From positions 593,862 to 657,861 of the forward strand of contig NZ_SUME01000003.1 of NCBI RefSeq assembly GCF_005048855.1: DNA of 64,000 nucleotides, written 5' to 3'. Made by a program: the position numbers and the translations under genes. The notes below the pieces were generated by a model. It did not search any database. It saw nothing but the letters and a program-made list of their open reading frames with translations, and was not told the origin of the DNA. Every line of letters starts with the position of its first letter. The first letter of the stretch is position 1. Shown piece after piece: positions 44,475 through 52,680 of the stretch. This stretch comes from Sphingobacterium olei (lineage in GTDB: Bacteria; Bacteroidota; Bacteroidia; Sphingobacteriales; Sphingobacteriaceae).

Positions 44475-44638
44475 CCATTCACCTGCTACTTCAAAGATGT
44501 TATGTCCTGATGAAATCGTCATGACATTATGATTGTCCTTCTGTCGATATATAGAATCTATGACCCCGTGAAAATAATGATCTTGTCTTGATTCATAATA
44601 TAGATCGACTTTTGATTTTCCTCCCCATGAGTTTATGA
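44475..44638 (-). pseudogene. Fragment of an unidentified gene next to repeat A
   Basis: Read on the minus strand the stretch stays open and looks coding (SKVDLYYESRQDHYFHGVID, then TISSGHNIFEVAGEW). IFEVAGEW has a counterpart, IFEVEGEW, on the minus strand to the right of repeat copy C (near 59100). I could not assign a family. Confidence 0.4.
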
Positions 44639-44641
44639 AAA

Positions 44642-45250
44642 TGCTTAAGCCTAATTGGAGCGAGTATTATCATCCATGAATTTGGACATTGGTTAGGTGC
44701 ACGCATGGTCGGTGAATATCCCCATCGAGTGGTTCTTGGGAAAGGACATCTAGTACAGCGGGCACAGTTTTTTGGTGCCAAAATAATGATTTACCACCAA
44801 CTCTAGACTGGTCATATCATCATTCTTTTTTCTAACCACAAAAATTATAGGGTACGGCGCATATTCTACGTATTGGCTGGTCCATTAGCTAATCTTGCAG
44901 TAGGCCTTTTCTTCTATTTTACATTTCCCTTATCTACACATTTTGGTCAGGAAACCGTGGTTGGCATTTCTTTCGGTATTTTTAACATTTTGGTTTTCGT
45001 TGTCAACCTTTATCCTAGGGAAGAAAGTATCAACGGTATAAAATTTAATTCTGATGGTTTGCAGATAAAAAAAGCTTTAATGGGGGAATATAAAGAAGCT
45101 GTTGGCGATGAGTTGGTGCTAAGTAATTTATTGGATGGAGAAGACTTTTTTCAGCAAAAATCCTACGATGAAGCGTTAGCACTTTATCAATCAAATTTAA
45201 ACAAGCTTAATGAATCTTCTGAATTGACCTCCTACGTTGCGCCTCGTTGA
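44642..45250 (+). pseudogene. M50 site-2-protease-like gene with internal stop
   Basis: Frame from 44642 reads LSLIGASIIIHEFGHWLGA, with the zinc motif HEFGH. It continues to IYHQL and an in-frame TAG at 44804-44806. The same frame resumes through VLAGPLANLAVGLFFYF and VFVVNLYPREES (the NxxP region) and a C-terminal tail to 45250. The start is lost upstream, because a TGA closes the frame at 44636. A nonsense and truncated pseudogene of an intramembrane metalloprotease. Confidence 0.82.
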
Positions 45251-45470
45251 TGGAGATCAGGCTGTTATCATTTTTCGGGATTTTAGCCCAGATTATTTCA
45301 CCTATTCCGATAAAGATGTCGGGTTGATTATCGGATTGCATTAGCTTTCGAATTTTTTCCATTGAATTTGTGGTGTCAATGCTATTTTTTTGATGGTTTT
45401 GTTCTTTTTGTGGTGATGATATACAACAAATAAACACAAAACACATGACAAATGCTATACAGGTTCTCAT
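45207..45470 (-). CDS. Small lipoprotein, possibly truncated
   Basis: 87 residues. A lipobox-like FVFICC sits at residues 11-16, followed by a short polar protein (IFIGIGEIIWAKIPKNDNSL). Its last 14 codons overlap the 3' end of the convergent M50 pseudogene. That suggests the original C-terminus was lost when the two were joined. Confidence 0.5.
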   Translation of the reverse strand: MRTCIAFVMCFVFICCISSPQKEQNHQKNSIDTTNSMEKIRKLMQSDNQPDIFIGIGEIIWAKIPKNDNSLISINEAQRRRSIQKIH

Positions 45471-45615
45471 AATTCAGTTTGATTAATAATCGTCAGTTTG
45501 GGGCCAAATTTTTCTTCTTATTTTGGTTGTTCACATCTGTCTGTGTATCACCATCAACAGCAATCTCCATGATCTTGGAGTCTGTGCTAGCAGCTATCGC
45601 TACAAAATTTTCATT

Positions 45616-46023
45616 CTAATGATCCCCACCCGCATAAATCCACCTCGGTTCCGTTTGCCCGGCTCTTTCGAATCCGATCTTCTTATAGAAATCGATGGAT
45701 TTTCCGTCTGCTGTTAGCATCTGCATGTGGAAGTCTTTGTATTTCTCCTGCATCTTTGCCATGATCAGTTGCCCGATACCTTTACCGTGATAAGAGGGGA
45801 TAACTAATAGGTGCGGATAATACACCACCAGATGTCCATCGGATATAGCATTACCAAGTCCTACCAACGTGTCACCTTCCCATGCTGTAATCAGTGTATG
45901 CGAATTGATAAGTGCAAGCAATAGCTCCTTTGGCTTATTAGCGGCACTCCATTTATTGGAATGGTACAAAGGCAAGATGTTTTCTTCGGTGATATTCCTC
46001 GACTCTGACAGTGTTATTTCCAT
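45616..46023 (-). CDS. GNAT-family N-acetyltransferase
   Basis: 135 residues. The GNAT fold includes LITAWEGDTLVGLGNAIS, then LVVYYPHLLVIPSYHGKGIGQLIM (in part) with the acetyl-CoA loop HGKGIGQ. The end has KIGFERAGQTEPRW. It probably acetylates a small molecule or protein N-terminus; the substrate is unknown. It lies 43 bases from the next gene on the same strand. Confidence 0.9.
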   Translation of the reverse strand: MEITLSESRNITEENILPLYHSNKWSAANKPKELLLALINSHTLITAWEGDTLVGLGNAISDGHLVVYYPHLLVIPSYHGKGIGQLIMAKMQEKYKDFHMQMLTADGKSIDFYKKIGFERAGQTEPRWIYAGGDH

Positions 46024-46066
46024 ACGTTATTACGGTCATTAAATTTTATAGTTAATAATTTGCTGT

Positions 46067-46516
46067 CTATTTGCTTTTAGCATACACCACTATCGTACCC
46101 GATATCTGATCATGGATAGCGCGTTTTCGCGCATTGGTAGATACCGTTATTAATGAAATACCTCCCAAGAACACCTTCGCGATAAAGCGTACCACCGCAA
46201 GCGGAAAGATTACGTTTTTACTTACGTCGTGTTCTTTCTTTACGCGCAATCCCATTATCATATGGCCAACCGTGCCGCCAAAAATGCTGGTGAACAACGG
46301 GTCGTACAAGAAGAAGATAAAGAGCAGACAGATTATCCTTACACTATCCGGTGCACCGCCAAAGGCGGAAATAATAGCAGAAACAAGGAATAAAGATCCT
46401 AACACCAGTACGTTATCGATCACTATCGCTTTTACCCTTTCAAGTAATCCAGGATAGCGTTCTTCCTCTACATATTCTTGTGGAATAATTTCATGATATG
46501 TTGTTGTGTCATTCAT
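46067..46516 (-). CDS. RDD-family membrane protein
   Basis: About 149 residues from ATG 46516; a start at 46573 adds 19 poor residues. The RDD domain has the conserved RVKAIVIDNV (Arg-Asp), helices at about 33-52 and 58-80, then TVGHMIMGLRV and HDQISGTIVV. RDD proteins are small integral membrane proteins with proposed transporter roles. Confidence 0.88.
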   Translation of the reverse strand: MNDTTTYHEIIPQEYVEEERYPGLLERVKAIVIDNVLVLGSLFLVSAIISAFGGAPDSVRIICLLFIFFLYDPLFTSIFGGTVGHMIMGLRVKKEHDVSKNVIFPLAVVRFIAKVFLGGISLITVSTNARKRAIHDQISGTIVVYAKSK

Positions 46517-46734
46517 CGGGTTTACAGTTAATAATTGTTCCACTAATATAAAGTTGTTTTTCGATAAATGCAACTGATAGAGCTAAGTACATCCGGTAAA
46601 TTTGAAATTATTTCAAGTGTATTCATTGGAGAGGAGGGATCTTTACGGGAGACCGTATAATGGGCAGGATCTATAATTCGGGCTGATTTAACGGTAGGCT
46701 TTGACGATCCTTATATGGGAGGGAGGCAGCGGAA

Positions 46735-46777
46735 AACATTTGCTACGCAGAGCTCCCTTCGGTCGGTTCCGGCGCCA
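46735..46777. repeat. Short GC-rich repeat, copy 1
   Basis: AACATTTGCTACGCAGAGCT followed by CGGTCGGTTCCGGCGCC matches 58887-58929 with only a few changes. It supplies the false C-terminus of the truncated reductase fragment at 46743. Confidence 0.8.
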
Positions 46778-46931
46778 GCAGGGAGCAATTCCATAGCCAT
46801 TCATTTCCGTTTGTCAAGGTAATGTTTGCATTTTGGATTAGCTTTTCGATTGCTTCTTCTTTACTCGCTTTATAAGTTTCGAATCCTAAAAGCGGCAAAG
46901 AATTTCCATCGTTCAACGTAATATACTCCAT
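46743..46931 (-). pseudogene. Aldo/keto reductase (second type), N-terminal fragment
   Basis: From ATG 46931 the frame reads MEYITLNDGNSLPLLGFETY then KASKEEAIEKLI, the N-terminus of a 2,5-diketogluconate-reductase-like protein. After about 35 codons it runs into unrelated sequence and the GC-rich repeat. The rest of the barrel is missing. It begins two bases after the stop of the other reductase remnant, so the two were once tandem genes. Confidence 0.78.
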
Positions 46932-46933
46932 CG

Positions 46934-47126
46934 TTATGCTGGCGTCTGGGCTTTTTCGTAAATAAGACCTGCTGATTTCAATTCTTTCCAAAAATCAACC
47001 GATATTTCAGATTTCCAGGATTTTACATTGCTTTTAACCTGATCGGTTGAACTCGCACCGGGAATAATAGCTACAAACTCCTCAGATGCCAACTTATTCA
47101 CACCCATTCCCCAGGCTTTAATTTCA
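46934..47126 (-). pseudogene. Aldo/keto reductase paralogue with large internal deletion
   Basis: EIKAWGMGVNK joins directly to ASEEFVAIIPGASSTDQV, and the rest to KSAGLIYEKAQTPA. In the intact protein at 6208-7197 the corresponding pieces (IKAWGMGVNK and AADEFVAIIPGASSTDQV) are about 120 residues apart. The 5' part is gone as well. It abuts the stop codon of the HxlR gene. Confidence 0.85.
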
Positions 47127-47504
47127 CTACTTTCTTGATGCCGAGATCTCTTTCCTGATTTTTTCACGGTGTTCTTTTCCCCATTCTCCTATAGCGTCTA
47201 TAAGAGGTTGTAATGACTTCCCATATTCAGTCAACTCATATTCAACCGTTATAGGTTTGGTGTTGAGCTGCGTTCTGCTGATCAAACCATTCAATTCTAA
47301 CTTGCTCAATTCTTTAGAAAGCATTTTGGGGCCGATCCCTTCAACCATGCGCTGCAATTCGAGATAGCGTTTTTTACCGGAGGCAAAGGCTGCTATCAGT
47401 AGTACGCTCCATTTACCCTCCAAAACATAAAGTGCATCCTTCACAGAATTGAAATGTTGCATACATTCATTTGATATTTTTCCGTTGACCAGTTTTTCTC
47501 CCAT
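47127..47504 (-). CDS. HxlR-family transcriptional regulator
   Basis: 125 residues. The HxlR winged HTH includes VLEGKWSVLLIAAFASGKKRYLELQRMV (in part), GIGPKMLSKELSKLELNGLI and PITVEYELTEYGKSLQPLI. It is divergent from the quinone oxidoreductase gene (113 bases apart), which it probably controls. HxlR proteins often sense aldehydes, quinones or redox state. An imperfect inverted repeat (TTTCCTCGAGGGAA, near 47524-47537) lies between them. The conserved Cys near residue 14 could be a sensor. Confidence 0.92.
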   Translation of the reverse strand: MGEKLVNGKISNECMQHFNSVKDALYVLEGKWSVLLIAAFASGKKRYLELQRMVEGIGPKMLSKELSKLELNGLISRTQLNTKPITVEYELTEYGKSLQPLIDAIGEWGKEHREKIRKEISASRK

Positions 47505-47584
47505 ACTCCAAATTTACAAAAACTTTCCTCGAGGGAAGTGCTTCCTCCTATGAAAGTGATAGTGCATATATGTATGATACGCGG

Positions 47585-47592
47585 TAATTTTG
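47585..47592 (+). promoter_or_regulatory. -7 promoter element of the quinone oxidoreductase gene
   Basis: TAATTTTG fits TAnnTTTG and lies 25 bases before the ATG at 47618. No good -33 element is seen, as might be expected of a regulated promoter. Confidence 0.45.
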
Positions 47593-47617
47593 TATCAGAA
47601 ATTTATAATACAATATT

Positions 47618-48604
47618 ATGGAACACGATCATAAAACAACAGGTTTTGTACAAATAAAGACAACTGGGGCACCGGAAGTATTGGAATACCAACACGGAGA
47701 CTTACTGCGTCCCAAAATAAATGAAGTACAGATTGTTCAGCAGTTCATTGGCGTAAACTTTTTCGATATTTACTACAGAAACGGTTCTTTTCCCGTAGAG
47801 AATTACCCGGTCATTATTGGATTTGAAGCTGCAGGTATAGTAAAAGAGATTGGTCCTGAGGTTGTCGATTATAAAGTGGGCGATCATGTTGCCTATTATA
47901 AAACATTTGGTGCTTATACCGAAAGCAGAAATATCGATCAACATGAGATATTCAAGCTTCCTAGTGAAATTCCATTAGACTTAGCGGCTTCGGTCATGAT
48001 AAAAGGGCTTACGGCTCATATGTTGCTGAAACAAAGTCATGCATTAAAACCTGCTGAAGTTGTTTTGATTCATGGTGTGACCGGAGGTGTGGGCAGTATT
48101 TTAAGTCAGTGGGCGAAAGCTCTGGGAGCAACTGTTATCGGAACAGTAGGAAGTGAAGCGAAAAAGAAGATTGCGGTAAAACGAGGTTTTACACAGGTGA
48201 TTGATTTAAGTTCAGAAGATTTGGTAACGGCTGTTCATTCTTATACCAATGGAAAAGGTATAGATGTTTTTTATGATGGTATCGGTAAAGCCACTTTCGA
48301 AAAATCCCTGTCTCTATTAAAAGATGGTGGCAGCGCCGTTTTGTATGGATGGTCTTCTGGGATGCCCGAGATTGATAAAGAGCTGATGGAAAGCAGAAAT
48401 ATCAAATTTGCGTTTGATGCGCTGAATAACTACCCCTTATACCAGGACAAAAGCGGTAAAGGATTAACTGAGATATTTGATCTGTTGATGAATGGCAAGA
48501 TTATTTTGGAGGCCCCTCTTGTTTATCCATTGCGCCACGCAGCCCATGCTCATTCCGATATAGAATCCAGAAAAACGACAGGCAGTGTGATATTGAAACC
48601 GTAG
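47618..48604 (+). CDS. NADPH:quinone oxidoreductase (zinc-free MDR family)
   Basis: 328 residues. The GroES-like domain has the FIGVNFFDIYYRNGSFP and VIIGFEAAGIVKEIG motifs. The Rossmann domain has LIHGVTGGVGSILSQWAKALGATVIGT (in part), the GxxGxxG loop of quinone reductases. No zinc Cys ligands are present. It reduces quinones or reactive enones with NADPH in the cytosol. Divergent from an HxlR regulator. Confidence 0.93.
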   Translation: MEHDHKTTGFVQIKTTGAPEVLEYQHGDLLRPKINEVQIVQQFIGVNFFDIYYRNGSFPVENYPVIIGFEAAGIVKEIGPEVVDYKVGDHVAYYKTFGAYTESRNIDQHEIFKLPSEIPLDLAASVMIKGLTAHMLLKQSHALKPAEVVLIHGVTGGVGSILSQWAKALGATVIGTVGSEAKKKIAVKRGFTQVIDLSSEDLVTAVHSYTNGKGIDVFYDGIGKATFEKSLSLLKDGGSAVLYGWSSGMPEIDKELMESRNIKFAFDALNNYPLYQDKSGKGLTEIFDLLMNGKIILEAPLVYPLRHAAHAHSDIESRKTTGSVILKP

Positions 48605-48635
48605 TTTCGCTGTATAAGTACAAAAATCTAACGAA

Positions 48636-48663
48636 GAGGCGGGCATGTTAAGATGCCCGCCTC
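48636..48663. terminator. Hairpin between convergent genes
   Basis: GAGGCGGGCAT (48636-48646) pairs perfectly with ATGCCCGCCTC (48653-48663) around a 6-base loop. It lies between the ends of the oxidoreductase and YceI genes. It is likely a bidirectional terminator, though the T run is weak. Confidence 0.7.
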
Positions 48664-48718
48664 TCTACTTTCACGTAGATGGTTTTTCGCATTGAAGCCA
48701 CCTAGTGAACAGCGATAT

Positions 48719-49399
48719 TTATTTTTTTGCGGTGATATCAAATTCCAAGTCAACCTCCTGTGAAATCATCCAATCCTTAGGATCGCCATCCGTTCCGTAA
48801 GTAAGGCCCCAATCCTGTCTATTAATGGTGAATTTCGATTGTACAATTACTTCGTTTTCATTGATGGATACTTTCGCTGGGAAAGATATATTTACCGTTT
48901 TTTCCTTAATTGTTAGATTACCACTAATAACGTTTGTTGCATCCGCTAGTACACTTTGATCTTTTGCAGGATCAAAAGATCTTACAGAGGTGATTTCCAA
49001 TTTCGATGTAGGATATTTTTCAACTTCGAAAAAGTCTTCGTTTTTTAAGTGTCCATCTAAATCAGCAGCTGTCTTTCCGTCTGTTTTCGCTACATCTACA
49101 GCAGCATCATCCGTGCGCAAAGAATTCATATCGATGGTGAATTTGCCACTTGCAATCATATCATTTTCCAGTGTCAGGATTCCTTCACTCTCCAGTGTTC
49201 CAAACCGAGGATCGAAACCACCTTTATGGTAGGCTTTCCATTTTATAGAGCTGTTCGCACGATCAAGTTGGAATACGGTGCCTTTTTCCGTCGCAACCTC
49301 TTGCGCTGTTGATGTCTGTACTTTGTCTGTGTTGGAATTACCTCCACAAGCCGCCAATGCTAACGCGGCAACGATTGTTAAAGCTGATAATTTTCTCAT
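48719..49399 (-). CDS. YceI-family lipoprotein
   Basis: 226 residues. The lipobox is ALAAC (Cys18). The YceI lipocalin-like barrel includes FQLDRANSSIKWKAYHKGGF, GKFTIDMNSLRTDD, HLKNEDFFEVEKYPTSKLEI and GNLTIKEKTVNISFPAKV. YceI proteins bind isoprenoid or polyisoprenoid molecules in the periplasm. The gene is divergent from an HxlR regulator across a 42-base perfect palindrome, which lies 70 bases upstream of its start. Confidence 0.93.
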   Translation of the reverse strand: MRKLSALTIVAALALAACGGNSNTDKVQTSTAQEVATEKGTVFQLDRANSSIKWKAYHKGGFDPRFGTLESEGILTLENDMIASGKFTIDMNSLRTDDAAVDVAKTDGKTAADLDGHLKNEDFFEVEKYPTSKLEITSVRSFDPAKDQSVLADATNVISGNLTIKEKTVNISFPAKVSINENEVIVQSKFTINRQDWGLTYGTDGDPKDWMISQEVDLEFDITAKK

Positions 49400-49468
49400 T
49401 TTTTATTTAACTGTTATTGATGTCTAAATAGTGCTGCAAAGGTAATATAAGGTCGGTTTAAAAAATGC

Positions 49469-49510
49469 ATTACTTACCAATTGGAAACTAGTTTCCAATT
49501 GGTAAGTAAT
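49469..49510. promoter_or_regulatory. 42-base perfect palindrome, likely HxlR operator
   Basis: Bases 49469-49510 read the same on both strands, with the centre CT|AG at 49489/49490. The inner half-site is ACCAATTGGAAACT. It lies between yceI and the hxlR start and contains no promoter text of its own. HxlR dimers bind palindromes, so this is a strong operator candidate for the divergent pair. Confidence 0.8.
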
Positions 49511-49543
49511 TTTCGTTTGTTTATTTTTGAAAAAAACTCCAGC

Positions 49544-49909
49544 ATGTTAAAGAGGAAAACGGTTACGAAGTCCTTAGAATGTAAGGTTAGAATAACGGCA
49601 ATAACAGACACAATGCAGGTCTTGTCAGGTAAATGGAAAATTCATATTCTCGGAACACTTTTGCAAGGTGGGAAAATGCGATTTATGGATCTTTTACGAG
49701 AGATTGATGGTATTGCTGCCAAAATGCTTTCCAAAGAATTGCAAGATTTAGAAATGAACCAGCTTGTAACGAGGACCGTCGTCGACACAAAACCAATAAC
49801 GGTCGAATACGAAGTCACGGAATATGGAAAAACGATGGAACCGATCATAGATGAAATCGCAAATTGGGGTGTTTTCTATAGAAACAGATTGCATGGCAAG
49901 ACTGATTAA
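49544..49909 (+). CDS. HxlR-family transcriptional regulator
   Basis: 122 residues from ATG 49544. An in-frame TTG at 49481 lies inside the palindrome and is rejected as the start. The winged HTH includes VLSGKWKIHILGTLLQGG, GIAAKMLSKELQDLEMNQLV and PITVEYEVTEYGKTMEPII. A Cys near residue 11 (SLECKV) is a possible redox or electrophile sensor. Its targets are probably yceI and its own gene through the 42-base palindrome. It is about half identical by eye to the HxlR protein at 47127. Confidence 0.92.
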   Translation: MLKRKTVTKSLECKVRITAITDTMQVLSGKWKIHILGTLLQGGKMRFMDLLREIDGIAAKMLSKELQDLEMNQLVTRTVVDTKPITVEYEVTEYGKTMEPIIDEIANWGVFYRNRLHGKTD

Positions 49910-49931
49910 TAAGGCAAGCTGGAACCGGATC

Positions 49932-49954
49932 GCTTATCACAGATTGTGATAAGC
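49932..49954. repeat. Perfect 10-base inverted repeat with 3-base loop
   Basis: GCTTATCACA (49932-49941) pairs with TGTGATAAGC (49945-49954) just after the HxlR stop. There is no T tail, so it may be a factor-binding site upstream of 50021 or a weak terminator. Confidence 0.6.
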
Positions 49955-50020
49955 TCATTCCAATTGAATTACAGGGTTTTAGCTATTGCATTATTTTTAT
50001 ATTTTCATTTATTTTGAGCG

Positions 50021-50884
50021 ATGAAGAGATTTTACCTACTATTCTCCATGCTGGTGTCTTTCGCGACGTATGCACAACTGGATACACCAGCCGCTTATCA
50101 GGTCTATGAGGGATATAACTTATGGAACAAGCAGAAAGGAGATACAGCTTATGTTTTTGCAGATGTCGCGTATATTCGAGACTATCCCGATACGGATGGC
50201 AATCTTTTAGATTCATTAACGCACGGAACCATACTGCACATAACGAGTGATGGCTATAACGAACGTACTATTCGAGGGTATGAAGCCCCTTGGCACGAGG
50301 TTCAATATGAAAAAAATGGACACATAAAAAAAGGATTTATCTGGCTGGGGTTGCTCGCTTTAGGACGTCAAGTCGACGATCAAGGTAACCAGTTCATCCA
50401 CGGGTTATTACGCTACGAGAAGCCTTCGGAATATAGTGGGAACGCGTATATCTGCGAAGTGAAGTATTTGACCCCAGATAACAAGTTAATGGGCAGAAGT
50501 CATTACCCTGTCTATAGGAATGGTCAAACATATACAGAAAGCAAACTTTTGCCAGATATGGGTTTGGAAGGTCTACAGTATATTCACCGAGTTGGTTTCT
50601 ATGGTGAGGCATGTGGAATTCCTACCACACACTATTATCTTGGATGGAACGGTGAAAATTTTGTCGATATGTTTTCTAAAAGTTCAGTGAGTGATGCCGG
50701 CGTAAGCTATTATGAAGAGAAGATACTGTTTCCTATAGAGCATCACTTAGAACCTGGACTAATCATTAAAGATATTGTGCAGGGAGAGATCATCGATTAT
50801 GAAGCGGAGGAGTTGCAATATTCGGAGACTAAACATCGACAGAAGTATTCTTGGGATGGTAAGCGCATTCGTCTGAAAGAATAA
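50021..50884 (+). CDS. Secreted SH3-like domain protein
   Basis: 287 residues with a signal peptide (cleavage near TYAQ, residue 18). An SH3b-like domain lies at about 45-115 (ADVAYIRDYPDTDGNLLDSL, then GFIWLGLLALG). A second beta-rich domain (125-285) has CEVKYLTPDNKLMG and HYYLGWNGENFVDM. Probably periplasmic, perhaps binding cell wall. The gene stands alone. Confidence 0.82.
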   Translation: MKRFYLLFSMLVSFATYAQLDTPAAYQVYEGYNLWNKQKGDTAYVFADVAYIRDYPDTDGNLLDSLTHGTILHITSDGYNERTIRGYEAPWHEVQYEKNGHIKKGFIWLGLLALGRQVDDQGNQFIHGLLRYEKPSEYSGNAYICEVKYLTPDNKLMGRSHYPVYRNGQTYTESKLLPDMGLEGLQYIHRVGFYGEACGIPTTHYYLGWNGENFVDMFSKSSVSDAGVSYYEEKILFPIEHHLEPGLIIKDIVQGEIIDYEAEELQYSETKHRQKYSWDGKRIRLKE

Positions 50885-50962
50885 ACAAAATATTATAATT
50901 CAGTATAGTGCCATGGATAAATGAATGTAATGAGGTTGTCAACTGTCATTTACTATTTGTCT

Positions 50963-51371
50963 TTAGGTCTTAGCATTGATCAGGTAAAGGCATTGTAACA
51001 TACATTTCATAAAAAATATAATGAGCGTCTTGGTAATTCAAGACGCTTTTTTTGTGCCAGTATATAATACATCATGTAATCTTTTACTAAGACGTTACCA
51101 CTCCAATTCTTCCATCAACTACCAAACAAAAAATCCTGAAGCGGGGAGCTTCAGGATTTTTAACTAACCAATTATTAACCTAAATTATGAATACTAATAT
51201 TCATGCAAACAAAATGCCAAAATTTATTACCCCATAGCCGGTTTAACAAAACTTAACAACCTCAAAACGGTTCTCCCTTTTTACCTATGCCAGGAGCAGC
51301 GCCGACCGCCATATACTACCCATTTACAATAACGCAATGTATTATTTTTGCACCACTTACTGTAGATGTCG
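50963..51371 (+). repeat. Dispersed repeat copy B, with the 3' end of an Rpn-type gene
   Basis: The first 37 bases match the last codons of the coiled-coil frame at 58259 (LSIDQVKAL and stop). A terminator hairpin and a spacer then lead to the 250-base unit found at 44222 and 58616. The order and spacing are the same as in copy C, so the whole ~410-430-base block was copied or retained together. Confidence 0.88.
51024..51054 (+). terminator. Rho-independent terminator within repeat B
   Basis: AGCGTCTTG (51024-51032) pairs with CAAGACGCT (51039-51047), followed by seven T. The same hairpin occurs at 58506-58529 after the intact-ended copy of the Rpn-type remnant. Confidence 0.88.
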
Positions 51372-51401
51372 ATGCGGTGAGATTGGGTTCATTGGTTTCG
51401 G

Positions 51402-51941
51402 TTAAAATTTGTTTTTCCCATCGTACAAATTTTCAGGTACATCAGAAGCGATTAATATCCCAAAATCTTTGCTTGTGTTTTCATATTTGCTAGTCAGTTC
51501 TTTTTTATCTATGATCGTGAGCGATCTGAAAATTTTGTCGTCTATGGCAGCCAGATTCCCTTCATAATTCTTTGCTAAGACTTTTCCGTTGAGGATGTAT
51601 TGAAAGCTGTTGTCATTTTCCAGTGAATCCAACAGCTGTTTGAATTCGATCGATTTCGACCTGAAATAATTAATGAAGCGTTTCCTACTAAAGCTCTTGG
51701 TTTCAATATATACACTACCGGGGGTATTCCCATATATATGTAAATAAGTACTGTCTTTAACGATTGTTACTGATGCTATTTGGTTTGAATTATATTTTTG
51801 CATTTCAGACTGATCAACTTGGACACTATCGATAAAGAAAATAGGCTGTTTTGAAAGGTTTTCCGCTGCATTTCCTTTGGACTGCCCATAAGTTAGAGAG
51901 TATGTACAAGCGGCAAGTATTATAAGTACTAATTGTTTCAT
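51402..51941 (-). CDS. Secreted protein of unknown function
   Basis: 179 residues with a signal peptide (cleavage near TYGQ, residue 20). It has the strand-turn pattern of TonB-plug-like or M56-associated proteins (FFIDSVQVDQSEMQKYN, IASVTIVKDSTYLHIYG, SVYIETK). It follows the EF-Tu-domain gene by six bases on the same strand, so it may be part of that operon. Its end is close to repeat B. Confidence 0.75.
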   Translation of the reverse strand: MKQLVLIILAACTYSLTYGQSKGNAAENLSKQPIFFIDSVQVDQSEMQKYNSNQIASVTIVKDSTYLHIYGNTPGSVYIETKSFSRKRFINYFRSKSIEFKQLLDSLENDNSFQYILNGKVLAKNYEGNLAAIDDKIFRSLTIIDKKELTSKYENTSKDFGILIASDVPENLYDGKNKF

Positions 51942-51947
51942 AGTATT

Positions 51948-52646
51948 TTAAGCGTTCTGTGAAATATTGACAGGTATCCTTAACTTTTCATTCAGGATCT
52001 GTGTAATCCTTCCCGTTCCGATTACCTTAGTCCCTTCACGGAATTCAAAGCACATTCCTTCTTCCAATCTGTTTTTGAAGTATTCCAGTGCGATTATTCT
52101 AACTATTGCCTCTGAACTCTCTCCGGGATAGACTATACTTTTGTTAATAAAAGTCTGTTCTCCTGATGTTTGCATTTCATCAAATTCGAACTTAATCTGT
52201 GGTCTGTACTTAGAAAAGACAGGAGCCGTTCGCCCGCCACCTTTTGCAGTTCGATATTGCAGATCAGCAATAAAATCAATCATTTCTAATTGCTCTTGAT
52301 AATAATTTATTATAGCTTGGACTATGCTTTCAAAACTAGAAGATTGATAGTATGTTTCCGAAAGCCGAAGCATATCTATTATTGCGCTTCCTGATTCATG
52401 CTTCCAAACAGAATCGTCTGGATAATTAATTGACTTGCCTAAGATTTTTTCTCTTGTTACAGGCTTTCCAAAGTACTCCTCAAACTCTGCAATAAACTCA
52501 AAAATTCTTGATTGGTTAAGCCTAGGCCAGTTATTCATGGCGTTAACGAACAGTGTCGCTATCTCCTTTAACTTGTGAGTGTTTTGATCTATTTCGACTA
52601 AGCATGCTAACTGCCTAATATTTTCAAGTCTAGTCTCGTTTATCAT
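51948..52646 (-). CDS. EF-Tu domain III-like protein with helical N-terminal domain
   Basis: 232 residues from ATG 52646; a start at 52721 would overlap the upstream gene by 41 bases. The C-terminal part, about 123-219, closely follows the third beta-barrel of elongation factor Tu: GGGRTAPVFSKYRPQIKFEF, YPGESSEAIVRII, EEGMCFEFREGTKVIGTGRI. In EF-Tu this domain contacts tRNA and EF-Ts. There is no GTPase domain. The N-terminal ~115 residues are helical and unlike EF-Tu. The gene follows a small zinc-ribbon gene. Stand-alone EF-Tu-like barrels may recognise tRNA or ribosomes (inference). Confidence 0.8.
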   Translation of the reverse strand: MINETRLENIRQLACLVEIDQNTHKLKEIATLFVNAMNNWPRLNQSRIFEFIAEFEEYFGKPVTREKILGKSINYPDDSVWKHESGSAIIDMLRLSETYYQSSSFESIVQAIINYYQEQLEMIDFIADLQYRTAKGGGRTAPVFSKYRPQIKFEFDEMQTSGEQTFINKSIVYPGESSEAIVRIIALEYFKNRLEEGMCFEFREGTKVIGTGRITQILNEKLRIPVNISQNA

Positions 52647-52680
52647 TGTTGATGGACCTAATAGTTCGATTCTAATTTTA

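Noticed and set aside
49481..49543. In-frame TTG start of the second HxlR gene
   Set aside because: The first codons would lie inside the 42-base palindrome and encode unlikely text; ATG 49544 gives the family-normal N-terminus.
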